Positions 32,806-45,108 of a stretch of 64,000 nt of DNA are shown piece by piece. How positions within the stretch are numbered: position 1 is the stretch's first letter; each line of letters opens with the position of its first letter. The stretch is from Caprella mutica (lineage: Eukaryota; Arthropoda; Malacostraca; Amphipoda; Caprellidae). The DNA lies in NCBI GenBank assembly GCA_947561585.1, contig CANNZV010002345.1, positions 1-64,000 on the forward strand, given 5' to 3'. Made by a program: the position numbers and the translations under genes. The notes under the pieces are model-generated. The model was not told the DNA's origin. It was given only the letters and a program-made list of their open reading frames with translations, and ran no database searches.

Positions 32806-33129
32806 TAATATAAAAATAATAAAAAAATTTGAAAAAAAAAAATTTAAGTTTATTTTGAACAACAAACAAAAAATAATTAATAGATTAAAATATTGTATTA
32901 ACAAATGAAATAAATAATATACAATTTCAGACCATATCCTGTCATGTTCTTTTATCAATAGTACCTTCATTTCACACGAAGAGTTTAACTACAAAAAAAC
33001 ACTACCATAATATTAAAGTCAAATAAATAACAACAATCTAACAGAGTATAAGAAGGTGAAAAACCAGTTATGTGACGTCACGCTTGTAAATGGAGGATAA
33101 TTATTATGTATATTTATTATATAGATATT

Positions 33130-33435
33130 TTTTATGGATATTTAAAATCAATAAAGACACCTAACTAATTAACAAATAATAAAGAAAAACAATTAAGTTA
33201 TTAACCCAAAATAGTTAAATTAAAAAAACTCACTTGTTCATTAAGCGATGGCGACTGTTTATGAATATAAATAGATTCCAATATACGAATTATGAATAGA
33301 AACAATAATCATGTCGCTCAATGAACATTCAACTTAGCTATTTTGGGTTAATAACTTATTATTTTTCTATGATTCTTCTTTTTCTTTATTATTTGTTACT
33401 TAGTTAGGGACTTTATTAATTTTGGCATCCATAAT
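33130..33435. mobile_element. 300 bp AT-rich hairpin element
   Basis: Left-arm blocks ATCAATAAAGACACCTAACT, AACAAATAATAAAGAAAAA and AAGTTATTAACCCAAAATAG recur as reverse complements in the right arm (CTATTTTGGGTTAATAACTT, TTTCTTTATTATTTGTTAC, TAGTTAGGGACTTTATTAAT). The GTTCATTAAGCGATG segment also pairs with CGCTCAATGAAC near the centre. The right arm has about 15 extra bases. It is non-coding and the ends are approximate. Confidence 0.75.
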
Positions 33436-33664
33436 AATTCTTATTTCTACTTATTTTGTTTACGGATATTGATATCATATGCAAATTTATAATGAATTAT
33501 AGCTACTTTCAAAATGAAATAGTAAATAGGGCAAGTTACGAACTATTGGACGGTTTCAGATCTTCGTTACAAAAAAATATAATTTAATATTTTAAATCTT
33601 TATTTTAATTGGTATCCATTTTAAATATTATAATTTTATTTAATTTTTATGGTAGAATATGTAG

Positions 33665-33945
33665 AACATGTTAAGAAAACGTTAAGACTTATTCAAACAT
33701 GTTAAAAAACGTTTAAAAATATTAAAACATGTTCAAACACGTTAAAACATGTTGAAAAACGTTTAAAATTGTTCAAACAAATTAAAGCATGTTAAAAACG
33801 TTAAAACATGTTCAAAAACGTTAAAACATGTTGGAAAACGTTAAAAGATTTTCAAAAACGTTAAAAACATGTTCGGCAACGTTCAAACTTGTTCAAAAAC
33901 GTTCAACATGTTCAAAAACGTTCAAACAGTTTTAAACAATCGTTA
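33665..33945 (+). repeat. AACATGTT / AAAACGTT tandem repeat
   Basis: About 14 degenerate units of roughly 19-20 bp, each holding ACATGTTCAAAAACGTTAAA or a variant. Both 8-mers are palindromic. Decay is higher than in the other arrays, suggesting greater age. A half copy of the GGGTAAGTT MITE (GGCAAGTTACGAACTATTGG) lies upstream at about 33531. Confidence 0.8.
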
Positions 33946-34690
33946 ATTCTTTCCGTACGATTATATTCCTTTTTCTATCTTCTTTAATTTTATTTTAATG
34001 TATTTTATTTAAATTAAATGTTATATTTTCATGTATCTTATTTATAATTAAATTATATATTTAGATTTAATTTCCTGAGCAAACAATACAATTACTATAT
34101 AAATAATGACACAATATGTACGTATTTCAAACTAATATTGTATTCAACTGTAAAACAATGCCCTTTAAAGGCAAACATACAGATTAAATACAAATGTATT
34201 AAATTAAATACCCACGTAGTTCGTTCTCTCTCAGTATAAAATAACTAATTCAATTTACTATTTATAGTTCTAATTAATTCCATTTTAGTATTTATAGTTG
34301 CTAATTATAGGAAGTGCAGCGTATATCATATCTCTTTACGAGTCCAAGAACAATGGGTGAATAAACAAAATAATATTGTGTTTATTTATTAATGTTGTCT
34401 ATACTTAATAAGGAAAATGAAGTATATAGAAAGCTTAAATGGGGATTGTTTATTCCATAAGCAATTAACGGTGTTTTTCAATTTAGAAAACTGGTTTCGA
34501 ATACTTTATTTGTTTTACGCTATTATATTTTATTATTAAAAATATAAGATTATCTACAAAAAATAACATTGTGGAAATTGATATTGATGATGCGGTTAAA
34601 ATATGGAATTAATTTAATATTTGAAGTTTAATTATTTTATGGAGAATGATTTAAATGATAATGCAAAAACAATTTAGTTTTTTTTAACTT
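33946..34690. other. AT-rich DNA, no gene seen
   Basis: No coding, RNA or transposon signal is supported. Confidence 0.5.
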
Positions 34691-35100
34691 GTTATGGTGG
34701 GGCCATAGAAGATTAAGAGAGAGTTATGGTGGGGCCATAGAAGATTGAGAGAGAAAGTTATGGTTGAGCCATAGAAGATTGAGATAGAAAGTTATGGTGG
34801 GGCCATAGAAGATTGAGATAGAAAGTTATGGTGGGGCCATAGAAGATTGAGATAGAAAGTTATGGTGGGGCAATAGAATATTAAGAGAGAGAGAGTTATG
34901 GTGGGGCCATAGAATATTAAGAAAGAAAGTTATGGTGGGGCCATAGAAGATTAAGAGAGAAAGATAGGGTGGGGCCATAGAAGATTAAGAGAGAAAGTTA
35001 TGGTGAGGCCATAGAAGATTGAGAGAGAAAGTTATGGTTGGGCAATAGAAAATTAAGAGATGACCCTACTTAATCTTCTATGACCCCACCATAACTTTCT
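34691..35100 (+). repeat. GGCCATAG array 3 ending in an inverted arm
   Basis: About eleven direct units with GTTATGGTGGGGCCATAGAA, and spacers GATTGAGATAGAAA or GATTAAGAGAGAAA. The array finishes at 35068-35095 with one unit in the opposite orientation (TTAATCTTCTATGACCCCAC). So the whole unit set has the form of a hairpin whose left arm has been amplified in tandem while the right arm stayed single. Confidence 0.88.
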
Positions 35101-35710
35101 TTATGCAGGTATAGATTTTTTAAATTTCCATATACCTATTATAAAATTTCTTAATACGAAATAAATTATGGGAAATAAATAAGTTGGTGAGTGAAATAAA
35201 TTTGGCCATACTTTAATAATTGGAATACATCGTAACTATTATCTATTTATTATTATTATTATTTAAAAAAAGGCCCCCTATAAAACTATTAGATATTTAT
35301 TTGTTATTATAAACTTTCATTGTCTTTTATTTAATATATTATATATACTTAATTGCTTACATATTTTTCATTTGTATGTATTGAGTACGTCGCATTGCTC
35401 TCGGACACCCATAGTATTCGGATAGTGTAGGTTAACATAATTCTTGAGCCAATCTGAACTTCAGAAATATTTGATATTATGACCTGTAACTTTCTCTACC
35501 TTAAATTACGGTAATTACAGCTACCGTCACATTAGCTCAGGTAATTCCGTGCATTTAATACCGTTTAACACACCCAATAGAATCTCCCAGCACATTTTTC
35601 CAAGCCAACTAGCATACCTGAGCGCTAGTAAAGCTATTGTTTCTAGTGGCCATACCTAGCATTGTTCTTATCGAGAAAGTAAAAACTAGATATCGAATTT
35701 CTAGCGTGAC
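35101..35710. other. Unique DNA, no gene seen
   Basis: AT-rich up to about 35380, then a moderately GC-richer stretch with no open frame of note. Confidence 0.45.
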
Positions 35711-36452
35711 GTAATGCCATCTGGATTATAACCATGGCCTGATAACTGAATATAGGTAATGCTGTCTAGATTGTAAGCATGGCCTGATAACTGAATATAG
35801 GTAATGCTGTCTAGATTCAAACTATGGCCTGATAATTGAATATAGGTAATGCTGCCTAGATTGTAAGCATGGCCTGATAATTGAAAATAGGTAATGTTGC
35901 CTAGATTCTAACCATGGCCTGATAATTGAAAGGAAGAAGCAATGCCACCTATATTCTAACCATGGCCTGATAATTGAAATGAATTAGGTACTGCTGCCTA
36001 GATTCTAACCATGGTCTGATAATTGAATGGAAATAAACATTGCGACATAGATTCTAATCAAGGCCTGATAATTGAAAAGAAATAGGTAATGCCACCTATA
36101 TTCTAATAATAGCCTGCTAATTGAATATAATTGATGCTGCCTAGATTCTAACCATGGCCTGATAATTGAATACAGATAATGCTGCCTAGATTCTTACCAT
36201 GGCCTGATAATTGAATATAGATAATGCTACCTAGATTCTAACCATGGCCTGATAATTGAATATAGATAATGCTACCTAGATTCTAACCATGGCCTGATAA
36301 TTGAATATAAATAATGCTACCTAGATTCTAACCATGGCCTGATAATTGAAAGAAAATATGTAACGCTGCCTAGATGCTAACCAAGACCTGATAATTTAAT
36401 GGAAATGAACAATGCCACCTATATTCTAACCATGGCCTGATAATTGAATGGA
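35711..36452 (+). repeat. 45 bp tandem array, about 16 copies
   Basis: The unit comprises ATGGCCTGATAATTGAATAT, a GGTAATGCTGCCTAGATT block and CTAACC. Copies vary from 42 to 52 bp because of insertions after GAATTGAA-like positions (GGAAATAAAC variants). The left copies carry TTGTAAGC, the right ones TTCTAACC. Confidence 0.9.
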
Positions 36453-37409
36453 AATTAAAAGTTAAACATTTCTATTTTAATATACCATATAGCATCATAA
36501 TTTTTGTTTATTGTATAGAAATTAAAACAGAAAAAGCTTTAAAAATTGTCTAATACTTATAGATCTTAATGATATATAAAATATAATGCTCCCTATATTA
36601 ACTATATGGCCTTATACATAAGAGCAATTAATTACTTTCTAAACGAATTATTTTAATATAAATCCTTTTTTAAATTATAATAATTCAAGAAATAAAAAAT
36701 AGATTTATTAATATGAAAAACCTAAGCAAAAATGCTTTTATAATGTAACGTAGATATTTTCTATCATATTGTTTATTTTTATTTTATTATATAGGCTGGC
36801 ATATTAAATGTATCATACATATACATACTAATATGCATTATGTTCCGATATAATGTATCATATTATAGAAGCTATTCAATATAATATTAATTAAAGTTAT
36901 CAAACTTTTCTATAATGAATATAAATTGAATTAGAAATATTAAATAAAACTGTATCATTGGTTTGCAAATTAATTAAAAAAAAATATATGTAAAAATATA
37001 TAAAATTTCTTTTACAGGTAGCATTTTACAGCATTGAAAATATTAATTGGAATTAAAATTGAAAAAAGGCAATTATTTCATTAACTAATTACCTACAATA
37101 TAGAAAATGATCAATTGCACTTATTGTTATTATATTCAATTAATAATTTTTATACATTATTTCTATATACAAATTTATTAAAATTTAACATTAAGGATAT
37201 AATCATAAAGAATTGTTTATATAATATCTTGACATATGAAAGGTTTTCTTATGAATATAAAATTTCTAATTTTGACCGATCGCAAAAAACTCATATCACA
37301 AAATTTATTCATCACGATTACTTTTTTTACTTCAAACCGGAAAATATTATTTTTAGGGAAAATAATTTTAAAATGATAATTTGATTATAAAAAGAAAACC
37401 TCCTGCTTT
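36453..37409. other. AT-rich DNA, no gene seen
   Basis: Low-complexity AT-rich sequence. An 89-codon frame at 37115-37384 is composition-driven (Ile, Asn, Phe, Lys) and unrecognised. Confidence 0.5.
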
Positions 37410-38171
37410 ATTAATCATTGTTTTTATAATAATTAATGATTGCTTTTATAATCATTTTTTTTATAATCATTTCTTTTTAATAATTATTGATTCATTACTT
37501 TTATAATCATTTTTTTTATAATCATTGCTTTTATAATCATTGTTTTTTTAATCGTTGCTTTTATAATCATTGCTTTTATAATCATTGCTTTTATAATCAT
37601 TGCTTTTATAATCATTGCTTTTTTAATCATTGCTTTTTATTCATTGTTTTTTTAATCGTTGCTTCTATAATCATTGCTTTTATAATCATTGCTTTTATAA
37701 TCATTGCTTTTTATTCATTGCTTTTTATTCATTGCTTTATAATCATTGCTTTATAATCATTGCTTTATAATCATTGCTTTATAATCATTGCTTTATAATC
37801 ATTGCTTCTATAATCATTGCTTTTATAATCATTGCTTTTATAATCATTGCTTTATAATCATTGCTTTTATAATCATTGCTTTTATAATCATTGCTTTATA
37901 ATCATTGCTTTTATAATCATTGCTTTTATAATCATTGCTTTATAATCATTGCTTTATAATCATTGCTTTATAATCATTGCTTCTATAATCATTGCTTTAT
38001 AATCATTGCTTCTATAATCATTGCTTTATAATCATTGCTTTATAATCATTGCTTTATAATCATTGCTTCTATAATCATTGCTTTATAATCATTGCTTTTT
38101 ATTCATTGCTTTTATAATCATTGCTTCTATAATCATTGCTTTATAATCATTGCTTTTTATTCATTGCTTTT
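37410..38171 (+). repeat. 13-15 bp array, TTTTATAATCATTGC
   Basis: About 54 short units of GCTTTATAATCATT or GCTTTTATAATCATT, with TTTTTATTCATT and TTCTATAATCATT variants that recur in blocks. The period is unstable (13-15 bp). Frames such as (YNHCF)n are artefacts. Confidence 0.92.
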
Positions 38172-38364
38172 ACTTGTGTTTTTTACTATAAAACATTATT
38201 AACGTATCACTGATGTTTTTTTAGTGTTTTTATGTTTTTAGAAAGATACTCAGTGCGGTGTGTCCTGTAACCAACATTCACAGTGGTACAGTGAAAGCTA
38301 CTTCCTAAACACAGTCGAGAAAACTATAATCGGATGATTGTACATTATGTGAATATTGATAGTA

Positions 38365-38458
38365 GGGTAAGTTGCGAGTTATTGGACGGTTCCACATTTT
38401 CGGAAATGGATGGATTAAAAGAGGACCCCTCTTAATCTTCCATGGGCCCACCATAATT
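38365..38458. mobile_element. Half GGGTAAGTT MITE joined to a GGCCATAG hairpin arm
   Basis: 38365-38403 is a left arm of the GGGTAAGTT family (GGGTAAGTTGCGAGTTATTG, GACGGTTCCACATTTTCG) preceded by TA. It is followed at 38407-38458 by TTAATCTTCCATGGGCCCAC, the right arm of the GGCCATAG hairpin. No opposite arm of either is present, so this is a fused pair of fragments just before the 31 bp array. Confidence 0.6.
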
Positions 38459-38508
38459 ATATCCCGGAATAATGGCATCGATAAATTATTCTCTAACATA
38501 CGAATAAT

Positions 38509-41500
38509 TGTACATCTCACTGTAACTCCTCCATGTCACTGTACATCTCACTGTAACTCCTCCACGTCACTGTACATCTCACTGTAACTCCTCCACGTCA
38601 CTGTACATCTCACTGTAACTCCTCCATGTCACTGTACATCTCACTGTAACTCTTCCATGTCACAGTACATCTCACTGTAACTCCTCCATGTCACTGTACA
38701 TCTCACTGTAACTCCTCCATGTCACTGTACATCTCACTGTAACTCCTCCACGTCACTGTACATCTCACTGTAACTCCTCCACGTCACTGTACATCTCACT
38801 GTAACTCCTCCATGTCACTGTACATCTCACTGTAACTCTTCCATGTCACAGTACATCTCACTGTAACTCCTCCATGTCACTGTACATCTCACTGTAACTC
38901 CTCCACGTCACTGTACATCTCACTGTAACTCCTCCACGTCACTGTACATCTCACTGTAACTCCTCCACGTCACTGTACATCTCACTGTAACTCCTCCACG
39001 TCACTGTACATCTCACTGTAACTCCTCCACGTCACTGTACATCTCACTGTAACTCCTCCACGTCACTGTACATCTCACTGTAACTCCTCCACGTCACTGT
39101 ACATCTCACTGTAACTCCTCCATGTCACTGTACATCTCACTGTAACTCCTCCATGTCACAGTACATCTCACTGTAACTCCTCCATGTCACTGTACATCTC
39201 ACTGTAACTCCTCCACGTCACTGTACATCTCACTGTAACTCCTCCACGTCACTGTACATCTCACTGTAACTCCTCCACGTCACTGTACATCTCACTGTAA
39301 CTCCTCCATGTCACTGTACATCTCACTGTAACTCCTCCATGTCACAGTACATCTCACTGTAACTCCTCCATGTCACTGTACATCTCACTGTAACTCCTCC
39401 ACGTCACTGTACATCTCACTGTAACTCCTCCACGTCACTGTACATCTCACTGTAACTCCTCCACGTCACTGTACATCTCACTGTAACTCCTCCACGTCAC
39501 TGTACATCTCACTGTAACTCCTCCACGTCACTGTACATCTCACTGTAACTCCTCCACGTCACTGTACATCTCACTGTAACTCCTCCACGTCACTGTACAT
39601 CTCACTGTAACTCCTCCATGTCACTGTACATCTCACTGTAACTCCTCCACGTCACTGTACATCTCACTGTAACTCCTCCACGTCACTGTACATCTCACTG
39701 TAACTCCTCCACGTCACTGTACATCTCACTGTAACTCCTCCACGTCACTGTACATCTCACTGTAACTCCTCCATGTCACTGTACATCTCACTGTAACTCC
39801 TCCATGTCACAGTACATCTCACTGTAACTCCTCCATGTCACTGTACATCTCACTGTAACTCCTCCACGTCACTGTACATCTCACTGTAACTCCTCCACGT
39901 CACTGTACATCTCACTGTAACTCCTCCATGTCACTGTACATCTCACTGTAACTCCTCCATGTCACAGTACATCTCACTGTAACTCCTCCACGTCACTGTA
40001 TATCTCACTGTAACTCCTCCATGTCACTGTACATCTCACTGTAACTCCTCCATGTCACAGTACATCTCACTGTAACTCCTCCACGTCACTGTACATCTCA
40101 CTGTAACTCCTCCATGTCACTGTACATCTCACTGTAACTCCTCCATGTCACAGTACATCTCACTGTAACTCCTCCATGTCACTGTACATCTCACTGTAAC
40201 TCCTCCACGTCACTGTACATCTCACTGTAACTCCTCCATGTCACTGTACATCTCACTGTAACTCCTCCACGTCACTGTACATCTCACTGTAACTCCTCCA
40301 CGTCACTGTACATCTCACTGTAACTCCTCCATGTCACTGTACATCTCACTGTAACTCCTCCACTTCACTGTACATCTCACTGTAACTCCTCCACGTCACT
40401 GTACATCTCACTGTAACTCCTCCATGTCACTGTACATCTCACTGTAACTCCTCCACGTCACTGTACATCTCACTGTAACTCCTCCACGTCACTGTACATC
40501 TCACTGTAACTCCTCCACGTCACTGTACATCTCACTGTAACTCCTCCACGTCACTGTACATCTCACTGTAACTCCTCCATGTCACTGTACATCTCACTGT
40601 AACTCCTCCACGTCACTGTACATCTCACTGTAACTCCTCCACGTCACTGTATATCTCACTGTAACTCCTCCATGTCACTGTACATCTCACTGTAACTCCT
40701 CCACGTCACTGTACATCACACTGTAACTCATCCACGTCACTGTACATCTCACTGTAACTCCTCCACGTTACTGTACATCTCACTGTAACTCCTCCATGTC
40801 ACTGTACATCTCACTGTAACTCCTCCACGTCACTGTACATCTCACTGTAACTCCTCCACGTCACTGTATATCTCACTGTAACTCCTCCATGTCACTGTAC
40901 ATCTCACTGTAACTCCTCCACGTCACTGTACATCACACTGTAACTCATCCACGTCACTGTACATCTCACTGTAACTCCTCCACGTTACTGTACATCTCAC
41001 TGTAACTCCTCCATGTCACTGTACATCTCACTGTAACTCCTCCACGTCACTGTACATCTCACTGTAACTCCTCCATGTCACTGTACATCTCTTTGTAACT
41101 CCTCCAAGTCACTGTACATCTCACTGTAACTCCTCCACGTCACTGTATATCTCACTGTAACTCCTCCATGTCACTGTACATCTCACTGTAACTCCTCCAC
41201 GTCACTGTACATCTCACTGTAACTCCTCCACGTCACTGTACATCTCACTGTAACTCCTCCATGTCACTGTAAATCTCACTGTAACTCCTCCACGTCACTG
41301 TGCATCTCACTGTAACTCCTCCACGTCACTGTACATCTCACTGTAACTCCTCCACAACTCCTCCACGTCACTGTATATCTCACTGTAACTCCTCCATGTC
41401 ACTGTACATCTCACTGTAACTCCTCCACGACACTGTATATCTCACTGTAACTCCTCCATGTCACTGTACATCTCACTGTAACTCCTCCACATCACTGCAC

Positions 41501-41825
41501 ATCTCACTGTAGCTCCTCCACGTCACTGTACATCTCACTGTAACTCCTCCATGTCACTGTACATCTCTTTGTAACTCCTCCATGTCACTGTACATCTCAC
41601 TGTAACTCCTCCACGACACTGTATATCTCACTGTAACTCCTCCACATCACTGCACATCTCACTGTAACTCCTCCACATCACTGCACATCTCACTGTAACT
41701 CCTCCATGTCACTGTACATCTCACTGTAACTCCTCCATGTCACTGTACATCTCACTGTAACTCCTCCATGTCACTGTACATCTCACTGTAACTCCTCCAC
41801 ATCACTGTACATCTCACTGTAACTG
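38509..41825 (+). repeat. 31 bp tandem array, about 107 copies
   Basis: The unit is CACTGTACATCTCACTGTAA followed by CTCCTCCACGT or CTCCTCCATGT. Units are nearly identical over the first 2 kb and more varied beyond 40.7 kb, where CACATCACTGCAC and CTCTTTGTAAC forms appear. The main polymorphism is C/T at the CACGT/CATGT position, plus a CACAGTAC form, and these recur in blocks, indicating higher-order duplication. No meaningful open frame is present. Confidence 0.95.
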
Positions 41826-42035
41826 TATCTACTCGGCAGCTCTTTCTCCCCAAAACATATTCACAATTTCCATTTGTGAAATGCTCAGGAAGACAAAATT
41901 GGATTGAACTGAAGATAGGCTGAATATTTTAGACAGAGTAGATAAATGTACTTCTCTTCTTGCTCTAAACAAAATGAGAAAAAAGAGTATGGTGGGGCCA
42001 TAGAAGATAAATATGGGATAGTTATGGTGGTAGCT

Positions 42036-42365
42036 GGTAAATTGCTCGAAAATAATTGTTCGAAAGACAATTGCTCGAAAACAATTGCTCGAAAGACAAT
42101 TGCTCGAAAGAACAATTGCTCGAAAACAATTGCTCGAAAATAATTGCTCGAAAAAAATTGCTTGAATGAACAATTGCTCGAAAAACAATTGCTCAAATGA
42201 ACAATTGCTCGAAAGAACAATTTCTCGAAAGACAATTGCTCGAAAAACAATTGCTCGAACGAACAATTGCTCGAAAGACAATTGCTCGAAAAACAATTGC
42301 TCGAATGAACAATTGCTCGAATTATCAAATTGCTCGAATGAACAAAATTGCTCGAATTATAAAAT
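42036..42365 (+). repeat. Foldback left-arm array
   Basis: About 22 units of AATTGCTCGAAAGAC or AATTGCTCGAATGAAC type. Only the CTCGAA form is seen, not the CCCGAA form found in the opposite arm. Confidence 0.88.
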
Positions 42366-42919
42366 TGTGCAGTTTTCTATTTTATAAAAGTCAGTTATTC
42401 ATGAAGTGGAGCTGCACGTAACAATGTTTGTTTCTTTTTAGTAATTGATCATTACTCATTCTATAAATGATTTTAATTATTACTCATTCTGCATAATCAT
42501 TTTTTAGACCGTTTGTGTCATCTCTTATGTAACATGTGAATTGGAATCATGTGGTGAATCGCTACTATTCATGTTTTTTTTAGCATAAAACCCGAATATT
42601 TATTTATTACTAGCCTATCTGTATGTGGTACCTCAATAGGTGAAATAACTCAAAGTTATGGCAGAGTTTTAATAAATCTACAAAATTTTTCGGGTTTTAT
42701 GATAAAAAAAAGCATGAATAATAGTGATTCACCACATGATTCCAATTCACATGTTACATACGAGATGACACAAACGGTCTAAAAAAGATTATGCAGAATG
42801 AGTAATAATTAAAATCATTTATAGAATGATTAATGATTAATTATTAAAAAGAAACATTGATTGTTAGGTGCAGCTCCACTTCATGAATAACTGACTTTTA
42901 TAAAATCGAAAACTGCGTA

Positions 42920-43532
42920 ATTTTATAATTCGAGCAATTTTGTTCATTCGAGCAATTTGATAATTCGAGCAATTGTTTTTCGAGCAATTGTCTTTCGAGC
43001 AATTGTCTTTCGAGCAATTGTTCTTTCGAGCAATTGTTCATTCGAGCAATTGTTTTTCGAGCAATTGTCTTTCGAGCAATTGTCTTTCGAGCAATTGTTC
43101 TTTCGAGCAATTGTTCATTCGAGCAATTGTCTTTCGGGCAATTGTTCATTCGAGCAATTGTCTTTCGGGCAATTGTCTTTCGGGCAATTGTTCTTTCGAG
43201 CAATTGTTCATTCGAGCAATTGTCTTTCGGGCAATTGTCTTTCGAGCAATTGTTCATTCGAGCAATTGTCTTTCGGGCAATTGTCTTTCGGGCAATTGTT
43301 CTTTCGGGCAATTGTTCTTTCGAGCAATTGTTCATTCGAGCAATTGTCTTTCGGGCAATTGTCTTTCGAGCAATTGTTCATTCGAGCAATTGTCTTTCGG
43401 GCAATTGTCTTTCGGGCAATTGTTCTTTCGAGCAATTGTTCATTCGAGCAATTGTCTTTCGGGCAATTGTCTTTCGAGCAATTGTTCATTCGAGCAATTG
43501 TCTTACGAGGAATTGTTTTCGAGCAATTTACC
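42920..43532 (-). repeat. Foldback right-arm array
   Basis: About 40 units in opposite orientation (TTCGAGCAATTGT). Many units carry TTCGGGCAATTG, absent from the left arm. A block of about eight units (with TTCATTCGAGC, GTCTTTCGGGC, GTTCTTTCG in order) repeats roughly three times, so this arm expanded on its own after the palindrome formed. Confidence 0.88.
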
Positions 43533-43759
43533 TAGGCTAGAACCCAACTAAGTACATAACTGCTATTTATGTGTAGAGTTTCAAAATAATCTTCATTTAT
43601 ATCTAAATATTACTTTGATTACAAGAAATAATAGAAGATTACTTTGTAACTCTCAATATAAATGACCATAATGTAGTTGTTGTACTCGCTAGTTTGTTGT
43701 ATATCAGCATTTGTTTCATGATGGAAAAAATGGAAGATATTAACGCGCGTTCGGCATTG

Positions 43760-43941
43760 AGGTAGGTTTTGCATGCAGCGATTGTTGCGATCATCGCCCA
43801 GCAATAGGAATACATTGAATTATAGCCTGGTGGTAATCGCTCGTTGGAAAACAGCTCCATAGGAATAGCATTGAACTAGTGATCAGCGATAATCACTAGG
43901 CGATGATCGCAATTAAAAATCGCTGCATGCAAAACGTACCT
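43760..43941. mobile_element. TTTTGCATGCAGCGATT MITE, copy 1
   Basis: The left end AGGTAGGTTTTGCATGCAGC and the right end GCTGCATGCAAAACGTACCT are inverted repeats extending through CGATT and the CGATCATCGC motif. The interior holds several CGATGATCGC-like palindromes. It is closely related to 51831-52026. It is non-coding. The flanks of this copy do not show a clear duplication. Confidence 0.82.
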
Positions 43942-43970
43942 TCAGGAGGTTAAAACAATTTACCTAGAAC

Positions 43971-44202
43971 CAGTTATGGTGGGGCCATAGAAGATTAATA
44001 TGGGGTAGTTAAGGTGGGGCCATAGAAGATAAATATCGGATTGTTGAGGTGGGTCATAGAAGATATATATGTGTGTGTCCCATAATACTGTTTTTCACAA
44101 TGAAAGTTATGGTGGGGCCATAGAAGATTAAGAGAGGAAGTGATGGTGGGGCCATAGAAGAATGTTTTAAATTGACCTTCTAAGACTCCACCATAATTTT
44201 CT
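43971..44202 (+). repeat. GGCCATAG array 4, short, with inverted end
   Basis: Five direct units of GTTATGGTGGGGCCATAGAA type with TATATAT or AATATGGGG spacers. It finishes with one inverted arm at about 44176-44202 (CTTCTAAGACTCCACCATAA). It has the same hairpin-derived layout as the array at 34691. Confidence 0.8.
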
Positions 44203-45108
44203 CACCGGGTACCAGTCACTAGAAATAATTAATTAGTAATAACATATATATTTTGAGAACGATATGGAAAATTTCATGAAAATTATATGAATTTACCCGA
44301 CTATTCGCAAAAAAATTTGAAAGTAGAAATTGATTGCTAAAATGCAATTTTTTATCATTTTTTCTTTTATTATTTAAAATATATAAATCTATTTAACACT
44401 ACATTCTGAAGACTTATACTGATTGAGTAAAAATGATAGGAAGATGATATACCTTTCAAATGTATATAAGAATAATCTAGTTAATTTTGTTCGCTCCAAT
44501 AAATAAACTTAATTAAATATATAAATTTGAGCTCATTTAATCAGTAATTAATGTTTAGAGTATCAATCTTATAGCCAATAAAGGTTAATTTATGGCAATA
44601 TATAACTAAAAAACAAAAGGAGGTATACACAGTTAATGCATTAAACCGATTATACCACCATTTAATCCATGGTTGGGTGGCTACGCAGTATACAACTGCT
44701 ATATATACATAATCTAAAAGTCTATTAACCATATAAAAGTAATTTAATTAATTTTATTCTATCAGATAACCCAATTTAATTACCAAAAAGAAAATATGAA
44801 TTAACAAAAAGAGAATAAAAATTACTAAAAAGAAAATTTAAATCACTAAAAAAAGAACGATATAACTTTTACATGGAATCACCACTTGAAATATTAAACC
44901 AAATTATCCAATTTCGCGCAAAATCGCTTTCAAATTCAGAACTGACCGATAATTGATAATTATGAAAAATTACGATCACAAAAAATCCCAATGCAAGAAT
45001 TTCAAAAAGACCTATCCATTAAATTCACGGCTGGATGACCATTAGTTTACCAGTCGTTTTAGGTTTTGGTGTAAGCTTCCGTATGGTCTTTTAAGAGCCA
45101 CATTTGGT
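44203..45108. other. AT-rich DNA, no gene seen
   Basis: Includes a small AAAAAGAAAAT repeat near 44785-44850. No coding frame is supported. Confidence 0.5.

Larger units (their letters stand above)
42036..43532. mobile_element. 1.5 kb foldback element with tandem-repeat arms
   Basis: A giant imperfect palindrome. Both ends are GGTAAATTGCTCGAAAA in inverted orientation. The outer part of each arm is an array of 14-16 bp units around CAATTGCTCGAA. The inner part is unique AT-rich sequence repeated in inverted form (for example GTCAGTTATTCATGAAGTGG, GACCGTTTGTGTCATCTC, AACATGTGAATTGGAATCAT, GCATAAAACCCGAA). A loop of roughly 60 bp lies near 42611-42670. The right arm is longer because its array has about twice as many units. 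This is the architecture of Foldback/Galileo-type elements, in which tandem repeats make up the inverted arms. It is non-coding. No clean target duplication is seen. Confidence 0.88.

Noticed and set aside
38509..41825. Possible CRISPR array
   Set aside because: Units are contiguous with no unique spacers, and the window is eukaryotic.
41829..43551. Frames rich in SSNCSFEQL or NNCSKDNCSNEQLLE
   Set aside because: They are translations of the tandem CAATTGCTCGAA arms of the foldback element.
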